Source: Merdimmobilis hominis (GTDB lineage Bacteria; Bacillota; Clostridia; Oscillospirales; Ruminococcaceae). From it: DNA of 63,148 bases. The translations under genes were made by a program, and so were the position numbers. Every line of letters starts with the position of its first letter. Position 1 is the stretch's first letter. This document shows, piece after piece, positions 40,649 through 49,019 of the stretch. Below the pieces are notes generated by a model that did not search any database, was not told the DNA's origin, and saw only the letters and a list, made by a program, of their open reading frames with translations. The DNA lies in assembly GCF_900104615.1 (NCBI RefSeq), contig NZ_LT629939.1:2115519-2178666 (forward strand). The letters are read 5' to 3'.

Positions 40649-41360
40649 CCGGCGCGGGCTGTGGTCCCGCTTTCTCGATGCCCTGTTCCCGCCCCGGTGT
40701 GTGTTCTGCGGCCGCTTGACCACCCGGGAAGAGCCCTCCTGCCCCCGATGCCGTCCCTATCTGCCTTGGCTGGGCGAAGGGGAGTGGGACAACGCCAGAT
40801 ACCAGGCCTTTGACGGCTTCTGCGCCCCATTTTATTATGAGGGAAGGGTGCAGCGGGCCATCCTCGGGTTTAAAGACACCGGCCGTGATTGGGAGGCGGA
40901 CTGTTTTGCCAGCCTGATGGTGGATGCCTTAAAAAGGGCTTACCCAGAAGAGGCGTTCACCGCCGCGGTGCCGGTGCCCACCACCATGGAAAAGCTGATG
41001 AAGCGGGGATTCAACCAAACCGAGCTTCTCTCCCGCCGGGTGGCGGAGGCGCTGGGAATTCCAAACCTGCCCCACGCTCTCCTGCGGCTGGAGGAGACCC
41101 GGACCCAGCACCATCTCTCCGCCCTGGGGCGGCGGCTCAACGCGGTGAGCAGCTACCGATCCGGAGAGGGGAAATTGGAGGGTTCGGTGCTTTTGATTGA
41201 CGACGTGGCCACCACTGGGGCCACTCTCCACGCCTGTGCCCTGGCCCTGAAAGAGATGGGCGCCCAGAGGGTGGTGGCCCTCACCTTGGCGGCAACCTTA
41301 AAGAAAACGGGAAATCCAGTTGAAAAACTGGACAAAAACCGGTATAATGATCTTTTGTGA
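40635..41360 (+). CDS. comF: ComF family amidophosphoribosyltransferase-like protein
   Basis: The 241-residue ComF-like protein has an N-terminal zinc finger CVFCGRL...CPRC and a C-terminal PRTase fold with PVPTTMEKLMKRGFNQTELL and the PRPP-binding LLIDDVATTGAT. In Bacillus ComFC takes part in DNA uptake; many genomes have single ComF homologues of unclear role. It starts within recD2 (ATG 40635). Its last 45 bp contain the mreB promoter. Confidence 0.92.
   Translation: MGKDNRRGLWSRFLDALFPPRCVFCGRLTTREEPSCPRCRPYLPWLGEGEWDNARYQAFDGFCAPFYYEGRVQRAILGFKDTGRDWEADCFASLMVDALKRAYPEEAFTAAVPVPTTMEKLMKRGFNQTELLSRRVAEALGIPNLPHALLRLEETRTQHHLSALGRRLNAVSSYRSGEGKLEGSVLLIDDVATTGATLHACALALKEMGAQRVVALTLAATLKKTGNPVEKLDKNRYNDLL
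41320..41348 (+). promoter_or_regulatory. Promoter of mreB, inside the end of comF
   Basis: TTGAAA (41320-41325), 17 bp, TATAAT (41343-41348). It lies in the last codons of comF. Confidence 0.7.
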
Positions 41361-41463
41361 ATAGGTTGTTTATACAAGCTGGGCTGGCGGCAAAGAAAGC
41401 CGTGGATTGCCCAGGGCCTTCTTTGCAGGGAACAAGCGCCGCTAGGTGGAAAGGATGATAGAT

Positions 41464-42483
41464 ATGGCTTCTGTAGATCTGGGAATTGACCTTGGCACCG
41501 CGACTGTCGTGGTCTATGACAGCACCCAGGGCATTGTGCTCAAAGAGCCTTCGGTGGTGGCCATCAACACCAAAACCGACGAGGTACTCAGTGTAGGGGA
41601 AGAAGCGTACCGGATGTTGGGCCGCACTCCGGATAAGATTCGGGCAGTCCGCCCCTTGCAGGATGGGGTCATCAGCGATTTCAACAGCACCGAGAAGATG
41701 ATTCAGTCCTTCCTGCGCAAGGTGGGGGGAAACCAGATCATCCGGCCCCGGGTGGCCATCTGCGTCCCCTCCGGCATCACCGAAGTGGAATCCCGGGCTG
41801 TGGTGGATGCCGCTGTGGCCGCCGGCGCCCGGAAGGTCTATTTGATTGAGGAGCCGGTGGCAGCTGCCCTCGGCGCGGGGATCGACATCTCCAAGCCCAA
41901 CGGACACATCATTGTGGACATCGGCGGAGGAACCACCGACATCGCCGTCCTCTCCCTCAACGGGGTGGTGTGCAAAACCTCCCTCAAGGTGGCAGGGGAC
42001 AAGTTCGACCAGGCCATTGTCCGGTATGTCCGCTCCACCTATGACGTGCTCATCGGGGAAAAGATGGCCGAACGGCTGAAAATGGAGATCGGCAGCGTTT
42101 TCTTTAACGAGGACGAGGATATCTCCACCGACATCAAAGGCCGCAACCTGCGCACCGGCCTGCCCCAGAAGCTGACCATCACCCGGTCGGAGCTGAAGGA
42201 AGTGCTGCTGGAACAGGCGATGAACATTGTAGTGGCCGTCCAGCAGATTTTGGAGAAGACCCCGCCGGAGCTGGCAGCGGATATTTCGGTGAACGGCTTG
42301 GTGATGACCGGCGGCGGATCAATGCTCCATGGCTTGGACCGGCTGATCTCCCATTACACAAAGGTAAACGCTTTCCTGGCGGAGGACCCGGTGGACTGTG
42401 TGGCCATCGGCACCGGAAAGGCCTTCCAATACCTGGGGGATTTTTTCGACGGTTTTGTCACCTCCTCCACCCACAAACACTGA
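41464..42483 (+). CDS. mreB: Rod shape-determining protein, MreB/Mbl family
   Basis: The actin-like protein of 339 residues has phosphate 1 motif DLGIDLGTATVVVY, connect and phosphate 2 motif IIVDIGGGTTDIAVLSL, the adenosine motif LVMTGGGSMLHGLDRLI, and EEPVAAALGAG. It should form membrane filaments guiding cell-wall synthesis. There are no mreC/mreD genes beside it, so it may be an Mbl-like or solitary copy. ATG 41464 is used because ATG 41455 abuts GGAAAGGA. Two terminators follow. Confidence 0.94.
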   Translation: MASVDLGIDLGTATVVVYDSTQGIVLKEPSVVAINTKTDEVLSVGEEAYRMLGRTPDKIRAVRPLQDGVISDFNSTEKMIQSFLRKVGGNQIIRPRVAICVPSGITEVESRAVVDAAVAAGARKVYLIEEPVAAALGAGIDISKPNGHIIVDIGGGTTDIAVLSLNGVVCKTSLKVAGDKFDQAIVRYVRSTYDVLIGEKMAERLKMEIGSVFFNEDEDISTDIKGRNLRTGLPQKLTITRSELKEVLLEQAMNIVVAVQQILEKTPPELAADISVNGLVMTGGGSMLHGLDRLISHYTKVNAFLAEDPVDCVAIGTGKAFQYLGDFFDGFVTSSTHKH

Positions 42484-42486
42484 TTG

Positions 42487-42521
42487 CGGCAGCCCTGGGG
42501 GAATTCCCTTGGGGCTGTTTT
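42487..42521 (+). terminator. Terminator after mreB
   Basis: CAGCCC / GGGCTG stem with an inner GGGGGAATTCCCTT arm, followed by TTTTGG. Confidence 0.7.
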
Positions 42522-42543
42522 GGCGTTTGGATGATCGAAGGCA

Positions 42544-42578
42544 AGAGCCCCCTTCCAGCCGGAAGGGGGCTCTTTCAC
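42544..42578. terminator. Bidirectional terminator between mreB and the CAP gene
   Basis: AGAGCCCCCTTCC / GGAAGGGGGCTCT perfect 13-bp stem with a four-base loop, between convergent genes. Confidence 0.85.
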
Positions 42579-42597
42579 TACAGGGAGGTATCCAAAG

Positions 42598-43410
42598 TTA
42601 GTAGGTGAACAGCTGGGTCCAATAGAGGGTGCCACCAGCGCCCTGGTAACAGCCAACGCCGATGGAGGTGTAGCTGCTGTTTAGGATGTTGGCGCGGTGG
42701 CCGGAGGAATTCATCCAGCCCTCCATCACTTTTTCGGGGGAGGACTGGCCATAGGCGATGTTCTCACCGGCGCCGCGGAAGCTGACACCAGCCTCTGTCA
42801 GGGCAGAAGAAAAGCTGCTGCCGTTGGGGCGGGTGTGGGAGAAGGAGGAGACGATCTCCTTGGCGCGGACCTGAGCCGCAGATTGTACAGTGACATCCAC
42901 CTTCAGCGGGGAGAGGCCGGCCTTGGCCCGCTCCTGGTTTACAAGGTCCGCCACCTGTTTGGCATAGGCCGCCAAGGTGTCGCCATCGTCGGGGACATTG
43001 GGTTTATCCGGTGTTTCCGGTGTCTCCGGCTTGTTCGGCACATCGGGAACCTCTGGCCGATCGCCGCCGATGATGTCATCATCGCCGGGAAGCTGGCCAC
43101 AGCCCGGATAGCTTGGCCGGCAGGAACCCCAGTGGTTGCCGCTGCAATTGGAATTCCCAGTGCAGCCGCTTCCAATGATGTTCTGAACCCAGCCGAACCC
43201 GCCTAGTTGGGGACGGCAGTTTTTCAAAAGATCCTGTAGGGAGGATGTATTGTACCCACTGCCTTGGTAGGTCTGGGTGGAATTAGAAAAAATGGTCGTA
43301 CCCCATCGGAAGTCGGCCACCTGAGGCTGTGCAAATGCGGTGACCGCCATAGAGGAGGTTGCCAGAGCCGCACAGGCCAGCAGGAGCAGTTTTTTTGAAA
43401 TTGGTTTCAT
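42598..43410 (-). CDS. Secreted CAP/SCP-domain protein (YkwD-like)
   Basis: The 270-residue exported protein has an N-terminal signal peptide (KKLLLLACAALATSSMAVTAFA, cleavage near AFA-QP). A Cys-containing N-terminal region (CRPQLGGFG, CTGNSNCSGN) is followed by a Pro-rich linker with repeated PET/PDKP units at about residues 115-145. The C-terminal CAP domain has VNQERAKAGLSPL, SFSHTRPNGSS, GENIAYGQSSPEKVMEGWMNSSGH and GVGCYQGAGGTLYWTQLF. CAP proteins in spore formers are often spore or wall associated; the activity is unknown. Confidence 0.93.
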   Translation of the reverse strand: MKPISKKLLLLACAALATSSMAVTAFAQPQVADFRWGTTIFSNSTQTYQGSGYNTSSLQDLLKNCRPQLGGFGWVQNIIGSGCTGNSNCSGNHWGSCRPSYPGCGQLPGDDDIIGGDRPEVPDVPNKPETPETPDKPNVPDDGDTLAAYAKQVADLVNQERAKAGLSPLKVDVTVQSAAQVRAKEIVSSFSHTRPNGSSFSSALTEAGVSFRGAGENIAYGQSSPEKVMEGWMNSSGHRANILNSSYTSIGVGCYQGAGGTLYWTQLFTY

Positions 43411-43441
43411 TTTTTTCCCTCACTTTCCTAGGTTTGTTGCC

Positions 43442-43470
43442 ATTATACCGTCCAAAAAAGGAATTTTCAA
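43442..43470 (-). promoter_or_regulatory. Promoter of the CAP gene
   Basis: Minus strand TTGAAA (43470-43465), 17 bp, TATAAT (43447-43442), about 35 bp before the ATG. Confidence 0.7.
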
Positions 43471-43793
43471 AGTTAAGTTTTGGTAAGGGAAATCTTGGCC
43501 CAATCCCTTGGAAGGCCTTAACCAAAACTCATGTCAGATGCTGGAAGGGGAGGGGAATCCCACCAGATTCACGGCTGGTTCCAGCGGGATTGGCAAAGCC
43601 TTTGCAAAGATCTGGCAAATCCTCCAAAGGGCGGAGGAAGGGGAATTTTTTGTCTCGGCTAGCTGCGCTTTCAAGGGGAAATCTAACAAAGCGGCGCTGT
43701 GCGGCCGAATCGACTGCCAGGGAAGACCGTTCCCGCAACTGAGTGTTTTCGGCGGCAAGGCGGCGCAATTCCAAAAAATTGGGAGGGACCGAT
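43471..43793. other. Intergenic region between the CAP gene and the coat-like pair
   Basis: I see no gene or clear promoter here. There is a small GCAAAG/CTTTGC inverted repeat at about 43592-43604. The only certain element is GGGAGGG (43781-43787), the ribosome binding site of the next gene. Confidence 0.4.
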
Positions 43794-43979
43794 ATGGCCA
43801 ACCTGACTTCCAAAGAACTCTCCGCCCTTGAAGATCAGCTGTCGGTGGAGCAAAACCTGGTTAAGAAATACAAGTTGTATGCACAGCAGTGCACCGATCC
43901 CCAGATCCGCACCAAGTGTGAGGAGATCGCCTCCAAACACCAGAGCCACTTCTCTCGCCTGCTGAGCCACTTGAACTAG
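43794..43979 (+). CDS. Small helical coat-like protein (partner of a CotF-like protein)
   Basis: The 61-residue helical protein (ANLTSKELSALEDQLSVEQN...CTDPQIRTKCEEIASKHQSHF) has the spacing of E..YA..C...I...H seen in short spore-coat or ferritin-like proteins of Clostridia. GGGAGGG precedes ATG 43794. It is 12 bp upstream of the next, CotF-like gene, and the two look like an operon. A spore-coat role is inferred from similarity by eye only. Confidence 0.75.
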   Translation: MANLTSKELSALEDQLSVEQNLVKKYKLYAQQCTDPQIRTKCEEIASKHQSHFSRLLSHLN

Positions 43980-43991
43980 GAGGGAAACCAA

Positions 43992-44261
43992 ATGCCGAAC
44001 AACTGCAATTTTTCCGACCGTGAAATGATGGATGACGCCCTTTCTTCCCAGAAGTTTATTACCGATGGGTACAACGCCTTTGCCAACGAGTGCGCCACCC
44101 CCGCTTTGCTTGCCGAGTTTATGAACCTCCTGGATGAGGAGCATCAAATCCAGCACGACGTGTTTGCCGAGATGCAGAAACGGGGCTGGTACGCCACCGA
44201 ACCCGCTGACCAAAACAAGGTCAACCAGGCAAAACAGAAATTCCAGGGGATGACCCTCTAG
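43992..44261 (+). CDS. Spore coat protein, CotF-like
   Basis: The 89-residue protein has the CotF-like pattern SDREMMDDALSSQKFITDGYN, then FANECATPALLAEFMNLLDEEHQIQHDVFAEMQKRGWY. Proteins of this family occur on spore coats or in ferritin-like folds. GGAGGG precedes ATG 43992, 12 bp after the previous gene. It ends at an unusually long terminator stem. This gene and its partner support the view that the organism can make spores. Confidence 0.85.
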   Translation: MPNNCNFSDREMMDDALSSQKFITDGYNAFANECATPALLAEFMNLLDEEHQIQHDVFAEMQKRGWYATEPADQNKVNQAKQKFQGMTL

Positions 44262-44270
44262 TTTTAGGGA

Positions 44271-44326
44271 ATAAAGGCAAAATAAAAGGGATGGGCAGAC
44301 GCCCATCCCTTTTATTTTGCCTTTAT
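44271..44326. terminator. Bidirectional terminator with a 26-bp perfect stem
   Basis: ATAAAGGCAAAATAAAAG..GGC (44271-44296) pairs with its exact complement at 44301-44326 around the loop AGAC. The right arm overlaps the stop codon of the minus-strand mscS gene. Perfect stems of this length are unusual for terminators. Confidence 0.9.
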
Positions 44327-45153
44327 TTCGTTTCATTATTTTTGATGTGCACATCCATTTGCGGGTAGGGGATATTGATCCCAGCAGCGTCAAAGGCCAG
44401 TTTGACCTCCTCCAGCAGGAAGAAGTGGAGGGTCCAGTAATCCGCGCTGTTGACCCACACACGGCAGGTGAGATCGATGCTGTTTTCCCCGTGTTTGGAA
44501 ACCCGGATAAAAGGAGCGGGGTCGGTGAGAGCCAGGCCGCTCTTCTCCACCTGCTGGGCAATAATCGCTTCCGCCTGCTTGAAGTCATCCCCATACCCGA
44601 TGGAAAAGGTCAGATCCAGCCGGCGGGTGGGTTCGCTGGAAAAGTTGGTGATCTTCGCCTTGGCCACATCCCCATTGGGCAGGTAGACCCGTTTGTTGTC
44701 CACTGTGGTCAAGATGGTGTGGGTGATGCCGATCTCCTTGACGGTGCCGTCAAACCCGTCGGCGGCGATGTAATCCCCCACGGCAAAGGGCTTGGTCAGC
44801 AATACTTGGATGCCGCCCGCCAGATTGGAAAGGCTGTCCTTGACCGCCAGGGAGATGGCTAAGCCGACTGCGCCCAAAGCGGTGAGCAGGGTGGTGATCT
44901 CAAACCCTAGAATCTGCAAACAGGTCAAAGCCAACAGTACAATCAGTGAGATGCGGACAATCGACAAGATGAAGGCATGCAGTGTGACGTCGATCTTGGA
45001 GCGGCGCAGCAGGTTCTGCACAAAAGAGATGGCCGATTTGATCAGCGCCCAGCCAATGGCGAATACCACAACGGCCTTTAAAAGGCTGAAAAGGAAGGGG
45101 AGAAGCATGGCCCCTAAAGTGGCCCCCGTTACATTCCATGCGAAGGAAGACAT
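44323..45153 (-). CDS. mscS: Small-conductance mechanosensitive channel (MscS family)
   Basis: The 276-residue protein has three N-terminal membrane segments (AMLLPFLFSLLKAVVVFAIGWALI and two more), then the pore-lining TM3 GAVGLAISLAVKDSLSNLAGG and the cytoplasmic beta domain with PFAVGDYIAADGFDGTVKEIGI and the VYLPNGDVAKAKITNFS strand. It should open when membrane tension rises in osmotic downshock. GAGGTGA precedes ATG 45153. Confidence 0.93.
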   Translation of the reverse strand: MSSFAWNVTGATLGAMLLPFLFSLLKAVVVFAIGWALIKSAISFVQNLLRRSKIDVTLHAFILSIVRISLIVLLALTCLQILGFEITTLLTALGAVGLAISLAVKDSLSNLAGGIQVLLTKPFAVGDYIAADGFDGTVKEIGITHTILTTVDNKRVYLPNGDVAKAKITNFSSEPTRRLDLTFSIGYGDDFKQAEAIIAQQVEKSGLALTDPAPFIRVSKHGENSIDLTCRVWVNSADYWTLHFFLLEEVKLAFDAAGINIPYPQMDVHIKNNETK

Positions 45154-45197
45154 AATTTCACCTCATTGTAAAATATTAGAAGTTCTTGCCGATTTTT

Positions 45198-45226
45198 AGT
45201 ATAACGATTTTCTTTGCAAAAAGCAA
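45198..45226 (-). promoter_or_regulatory. Promoter of mscS
   Basis: Minus strand TTGCTT (45226-45221), 17 bp, TATACT (45203-45198). Confidence 0.65.
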
Positions 45227-45312
45227 CGGCCCACCGGGAAAAAATCCGGGCGGCGGTCCGGCAAAAAAGAGTGTGGATTGGCAAAACTCCTGCTGGAATG
45301 AGGGCTGCGCTC

Positions 45313-45341
45313 TTTCAATTTGCCCTGTTTTGTGTTATAAT
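45313..45341 (+). promoter_or_regulatory. Promoter upstream of pcrA / candidate RNA
   Basis: TTTCAA (45313-45318), 17 bp, TATAAT (45336-45341). The -35 is weak; the -10 is consensus. Confidence 0.5.
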
Positions 45342-45347
45342 AACGGC

Positions 45348-45538
45348 AATGGCAATTCGTATGCCTTTTCTAGGTTCGCCGGCCTGCCTTTTACCCCACA
45401 ATCGAGGCGAAGGAGGCATGGGGACCATTTGCCGGACCTCCCGCTCTGCCCTTTGGGGGCAGGCGCAGCCCAATGCAGAAAAGAGGGAGGGCCCCTGAAC
45501 CGGGATGCGGGGAGAAGTTCCGCTGCATCTCTTTTTTT
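45348..45538 (+). ncRNA. Candidate leader or stand-alone structured RNA of about 190 nt upstream of pcrA
   Basis: The stretch runs from the predicted start of the 45313-45341 promoter to a terminator (GATGC / GCATC then TCTTTTTTT, 45503-45538), 58 bp before pcrA. It contains complementary blocks that would give a rod-like fold: CTTTTCT with AGAAAAG and GCCTGCC with GGCAGGC. It could be a leader controlling pcrA or a stand-alone RNA such as 6S, which has a similar size and shape. I could not match it to any known RNA motif. Confidence 0.35.
45503..45538 (+). terminator. Terminator upstream of pcrA
   Basis: GATGC-GG / CC-GC-GCATC stem followed by TCTTTTTTT, inside the pcrA leader. Confidence 0.65.
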
Positions 45539-45596
45539 GAGCCAGGAAGCCATAGGACTTGGCTGCCCATGCAGCCGCAGCAAGGGAGTTCCATCT

Positions 45597-47960
45597 ATGA
45601 TCACAGAATGTTCCAATCGTTTTCAATTGTATAAGCAGAAAATCCTGACCCAGCGCTTTGCCCGGATGAACGATATGCAGTGTCAGGCGGTGTTCCAGGT
45701 GGAGGGGCCGCTGCTCATCCTAGCGGGTGCGGGCAGCGGCAAAACCACTGTTTTGGTCAACCGGATCGCCAATCTGGTGGAGTTCGGCAACGCCTATTGG
45801 GAGGAGGACGTCCCCCCCTATATCACCGAAGAGGACATGGACTTCCTGGAGCGTGTGGCAGACGGCTCTGAGGAGGACGACGGCCGCCTGCGGGAGCTGA
45901 TCGCCTGCCGCCCAGCTAAGCCTTGGCAGATTTTGGCCATCACCTTCACCAACAAGGCCGCCGGGGAGCTGAAAGAGCGGCTTTTTGCCATGCTGGGGGA
46001 GGATGCGGCGGACATCCAGGCGTCCACCTTCCACTCTGCCTGCGTGCGGATCCTGCGCCGGGAGATTGAGCACCTGGGGTATGGACGGAGCTTTACCATC
46101 TATGATACCGATGACTCCATCCGGGTGATCAAAGAGCAGCTCAAAGCGCTGCGGGTGGATGAAAAATCCTTCAGCCCCCGGTCGATCCTCTCCTTTATCG
46201 GCCAGGCCAAGGACCGGATGACTACCCCGGAGGAGATGCTAAGTGCCGCCGGCGGGGACTATCGCAACGAAGTCATGGCCAAGGTTTACGACGGGTACCA
46301 AAAGCAGCTGAAAGCCGCCAATGCCCTGGATTTTGACGATATCATCACCTTGACGGTCCGCCTGTTTTTGGAGAACCCAGAGGTGCTGGAACACTATCAG
46401 AACCGGTACCGTTACATCATGGTGGACGAGTACCAGGACACCAACCACGCCCAGTATATGCTGGTTAGTCTATTGGCCCAGCGCCACCACAATATTTGCG
46501 TGGTGGGGGATGACGACCAAAGCATATACAAGTTCCGCGGGGCGACCATTGAGAATATCATGAGCTTTGAGAAGCAGTTCCCCGGGGCCAAGGTCATCCG
46601 CCTGGAGCAGAATTACCGCTGTACCCAGACCATCCTGGACGCGGCCAACGCGGTGATTGAAAACAACACCGAGCGCAAGGGCAAAACCCTGTGGACCGAC
46701 AATGGGGCCGGGGAGAAGGTCACCGTCTACCGGGCCAATGACGAGCTGGAGGAATCCAAGTTCGTGGCGGAGACCATCATGGCTGGGGTGAACGAGGGCG
46801 GCAAATTCTCCGACAACGCCATCCTTTACCGGATGAACGCCCAGTCCAATGCCATTGAGCGGGCCTTTGTCAAATCCGCCATCCCCTACCGGATCATCGG
46901 CGGGGTGAAGTTCTATGAGCGCAAGGAGATCAAAGACGTCATCGCCTATTTGAGCGTCATCAACAACCCCCGGGATACCCTGCGGCTGAAACGGATCGTC
47001 AACGAGCCCAAGCGGGGCATCGGCGACGCCACCTTGGCCACCTGTGAGGAGATTGCCGCCCAGCTGGACATGGGCCTCTTTGAAGTGATGGCGGAAAGCG
47101 ACCAGTACGCCCCCCTCTCCAAGAAATCCCGGCCGCTGTTGGAATTTGCCCGGATGATGCAGGACCTGATGGCCCAGGTGGATGAGGTTTCCCTGGTGGA
47201 GACCCTGGACGGCCTGCTGGAGAAGACCGGCTACCTCACCATGCTGCGGCAGCAGGGGTTTGAGGGTCAGGGCCGGATCGAAAACATCGAAGAATTAAAA
47301 TCCAACATGGTCAAATACATGGAGGAGAACGAGGACGCCACCCTCTCCGGCTTCCTGGAGGAGATCGCCCTTTACACCGATTTGGACAGCTATAACGCCG
47401 ACACTGACGCGGTGGTGATGATGACCCTCCACTCTGCAAAAGGGCTGGAGTTTCCCAACGTCTTTATTGTGGGGATGGAGGAGGGGATCTTCCCCGGTAT
47501 CCAGGCCATGCACCACCCCGCCGAAGTGGAGGAGGAGCGGCGCCTTGCCTATGTGGGCATCACCCGGGCCAAAAAGCGGCTCTACCTGTGCAACTCCTCC
47601 CAGCGGCTGATCTTTGGGCAGACCGCCCGCAACCGGCCAAGCCGCTTCTTAAAAGAGGTGCCCCAAGAGCTGTGCGACGTCCACGACCAGACCCTTCTGG
47701 CCCGCAAGTTGACCGGCAGCAACAAGGTGGCCCCCAAGCGGCCCCAGCACGCCCAAAACAACATCGGCGTGGCCGCCCAGCACACCGGGACCACTATCGC
47801 TCTTTCCCCGGGGGACCGGGTAAAGCACAAGGTCTTCGGGGAGGGGATGATCCTCTCGGTCACCCCCATGGGCAACGACCATCTGGTGGAGATTGCCTTT
47901 GAAAAGGTGGGCACCAAAAAGATCATGAGCAACTTTGCCAAGCTGACCAAGCTGTCCTGA
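45597..47960 (+). CDS. pcrA: ATP-dependent DNA helicase PcrA/UvrD family
   Basis: This 787-residue SF1A 3'-5' helicase acts in DNA repair and fork clearance. Motif I LAGAGSGKTTVLVNRI (about residue 40), Ia ITFTNKAAGELKERL, II MVDEYQDTNHAQY, III VGDDDQSIYKFRGA, IV LEQNYRCTQTIL, V TLHSAKGLEFPNVF and VI YVGITRAKKRLYL are all present. The C-terminus has the small PcrA-type domain with GDRVKHKVFGEGMI. ATG 45597 is used (CAAGGGAG upstream). The frame stays open 137 codons further upstream through the leader, but with no support for translation there. Confidence 0.96.
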   Translation: MITECSNRFQLYKQKILTQRFARMNDMQCQAVFQVEGPLLILAGAGSGKTTVLVNRIANLVEFGNAYWEEDVPPYITEEDMDFLERVADGSEEDDGRLRELIACRPAKPWQILAITFTNKAAGELKERLFAMLGEDAADIQASTFHSACVRILRREIEHLGYGRSFTIYDTDDSIRVIKEQLKALRVDEKSFSPRSILSFIGQAKDRMTTPEEMLSAAGGDYRNEVMAKVYDGYQKQLKAANALDFDDIITLTVRLFLENPEVLEHYQNRYRYIMVDEYQDTNHAQYMLVSLLAQRHHNICVVGDDDQSIYKFRGATIENIMSFEKQFPGAKVIRLEQNYRCTQTILDAANAVIENNTERKGKTLWTDNGAGEKVTVYRANDELEESKFVAETIMAGVNEGGKFSDNAILYRMNAQSNAIERAFVKSAIPYRIIGGVKFYERKEIKDVIAYLSVINNPRDTLRLKRIVNEPKRGIGDATLATCEEIAAQLDMGLFEVMAESDQYAPLSKKSRPLLEFARMMQDLMAQVDEVSLVETLDGLLEKTGYLTMLRQQGFEGQGRIENIEELKSNMVKYMEENEDATLSGFLEEIALYTDLDSYNADTDAVVMMTLHSAKGLEFPNVFIVGMEEGIFPGIQAMHHPAEVEEERRLAYVGITRAKKRLYLCNSSQRLIFGQTARNRPSRFLKEVPQELCDVHDQTLLARKLTGSNKVAPKRPQHAQNNIGVAAQHTGTTIALSPGDRVKHKVFGEGMILSVTPMGNDHLVEIAFEKVGTKKIMSNFAKLTKLS

Positions 47961-47994
47961 CCTGTGTGGGGAAAATCCCCTATTTCCGGCCGAA

Positions 47995-48029
47995 CGCTGG
48001 CTGCCTGGGCCCTTCCAGCGGGCTTTTTT
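47995..48029 (+). terminator. Terminator after pcrA
   Basis: CGCTGG / CCAGCG stem followed by GGCTTTTTT. Confidence 0.75.
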
Positions 48030-48040
48030 CCAGAAGCTGT

Positions 48041-48067
48041 CACAAAATCCCCCTACATTCATACAAT
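48041..48067 (+). promoter_or_regulatory. Mother-cell sigma-type (SigE/SigK-like) promoter of the split gene
   Basis: CATACAAT (48060-48067) matches the SigE -10 consensus CATACANT exactly, with TCACA (48040-48044) 15 bp upstream as a possible -35 (SigK type AC core). No housekeeping promoter is seen. The predicted start is near 48074, ahead of AGGAGG and ATG 48109. Confidence 0.45.
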
Positions 48068-48108
48068 GATATTGAGCAAAACTCAAATCTATGAGTAGGA
48101 GGATTTCT

Positions 48109-48642
48109 ATGGCTGTTTCAAATGAATACCAGGCACAGAGCGCGGGCTCCGGTTGCTTTAAAGAAGCGGTCTGCATCGATACCAAGCGGATCTATGACTC
48201 TTGCAGCGACAAGGACTGTTTGGAGGATTTGCAGGTCTTTTTTACAACGGCCCAGCAGCCCATTGTCGACCAGGCCATCTCGGTAAAAGCGCGGAAGGTG
48301 GAGGTTCTCAACGTATACTTAGCAGTGGAGCCGGTCCCCTTTAACAAAGGGTTCTATTCGGTGGATATGACCTTCTTTTTTGGGGTCAGCTTATCCTGCT
48401 ACACCTCACCCCTCTCCCCGTCGGTACCAGTAGAAGGTTTGGCTACCTTCTCCAAGAAGGTTATCCTGTACGGCAGCGAGGGCAATGTGAAGGTATACAC
48501 CTCAGATCTGACCCGCAGCGACGACTGCCGCGTCAACAACATGCCTAAGGCAAGTGTACAGGTGTGTGCCCACAAACCGCCGTTTTCCCTTGGAAATATC
48601 AGTTTGGGGAGAGGATTTTCCCCGCAATTTGGAGGGATTTGA
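48109..48642 (+). pseudogene. 5' part of an interrupted cysteine-rich protein gene (reads into the element)
   Basis: The real coding part runs to codon 152 (ends 48564); the following 25 codons, CAHKPPFSLGN..., are element sequence ending in TGA at 48640. The N-terminal part has four Cys in SGCFKEAVCIDTKRIYDSC and KDCLEDL, then PVPFNKGFYSVDMTFFF and FSKKVILYGSEGNVKV, features I associate with a conserved clostridial protein of unknown function. The remaining 110 residues lie at 51284-51616. AGGAGG precedes ATG 48109. Rejoining gives 262 residues, in frame across ...MPKASVQV|VDPICLSC. I call it pseudogene in the integrated state; by inference it is restored by excision. Confidence 0.88.
48558..48564. 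repeat. Left attachment core (attL), direct repeat ACAGGTG
   Basis: ACAGGTG occurs here and again at 51277-51283. The copies lie at the same codon phase of the split gene. Outside the core the left copy continues as TGTGCCC and the right copy as GTTGACCC. Confidence 0.8.
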
Positions 48643-48644
48643 AG

Positions 48645-49019
48645 TTGAAATATCTGAAACAGTTTGGACTCATCTGCGCCATCGCCCTGTGCGGGGATCT
48701 GGTCAAAGAGGCCACCGGCCTGCCCATCCCCGGCAACATCATCGGGATGCTGATGCTCTTTTTCCTGCTGCTCACCGGCTTGGTGAAGCTGGATGCAGTG
48801 GAGGACACCGCCGAGTATCTGATGAGCATTATGTCGGTGATGTTCATCCCATTGGGGGCGGGTATCCTCACCAACTTCCACCACATTCAAAACGACCTGC
48901 TGGGCATTGTGCTGACCTTGGTGGTCACCACGGTGGCCACCTTTACCGTCACCGGCCTGGTGGTGGAGTTTTTGAGCCGTGCCAAAGAGAAATCCAAGGG
49001 GGAAACCGCCCATGAATAA
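48645..49019 (+). CDS. lrgA: LrgA/CidA family holin-like membrane protein
   Basis: This 124-residue, four-helix protein has GLICAIALCGDLVKEATGLPIPGNIIGMLMLFFLL and EDTAEYLMSIMSVMFIPLGAGI, typical of LrgA/CidA. Its partner LrgB follows with an ATGAA-type overlap of 8 bp. The TTG 48645 start is chosen because GGAGGG (48631-48636) precedes it by 8 bp. It lies 2 bp after the stop of the read-through 5' part of the split gene, so in the integrated state it could be translationally coupled to it. LrgAB modulates murein hydrolases and, in some bacteria, moves pyruvate. Confidence 0.92.
   Translation: MKYLKQFGLICAIALCGDLVKEATGLPIPGNIIGMLMLFFLLLTGLVKLDAVEDTAEYLMSIMSVMFIPLGAGILTNFHHIQNDLLGIVLTLVVTTVATFTVTGLVVEFLSRAKEKSKGETAHE

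Noticed and set aside
48564-49019. Longer lrgA frame starting from GTG 48564 at the left att core
   Set aside because: No ribosome binding site precedes it. The TTG 48645 start has GGAGGG at 8 bp and gives the normal LrgA N-terminus.
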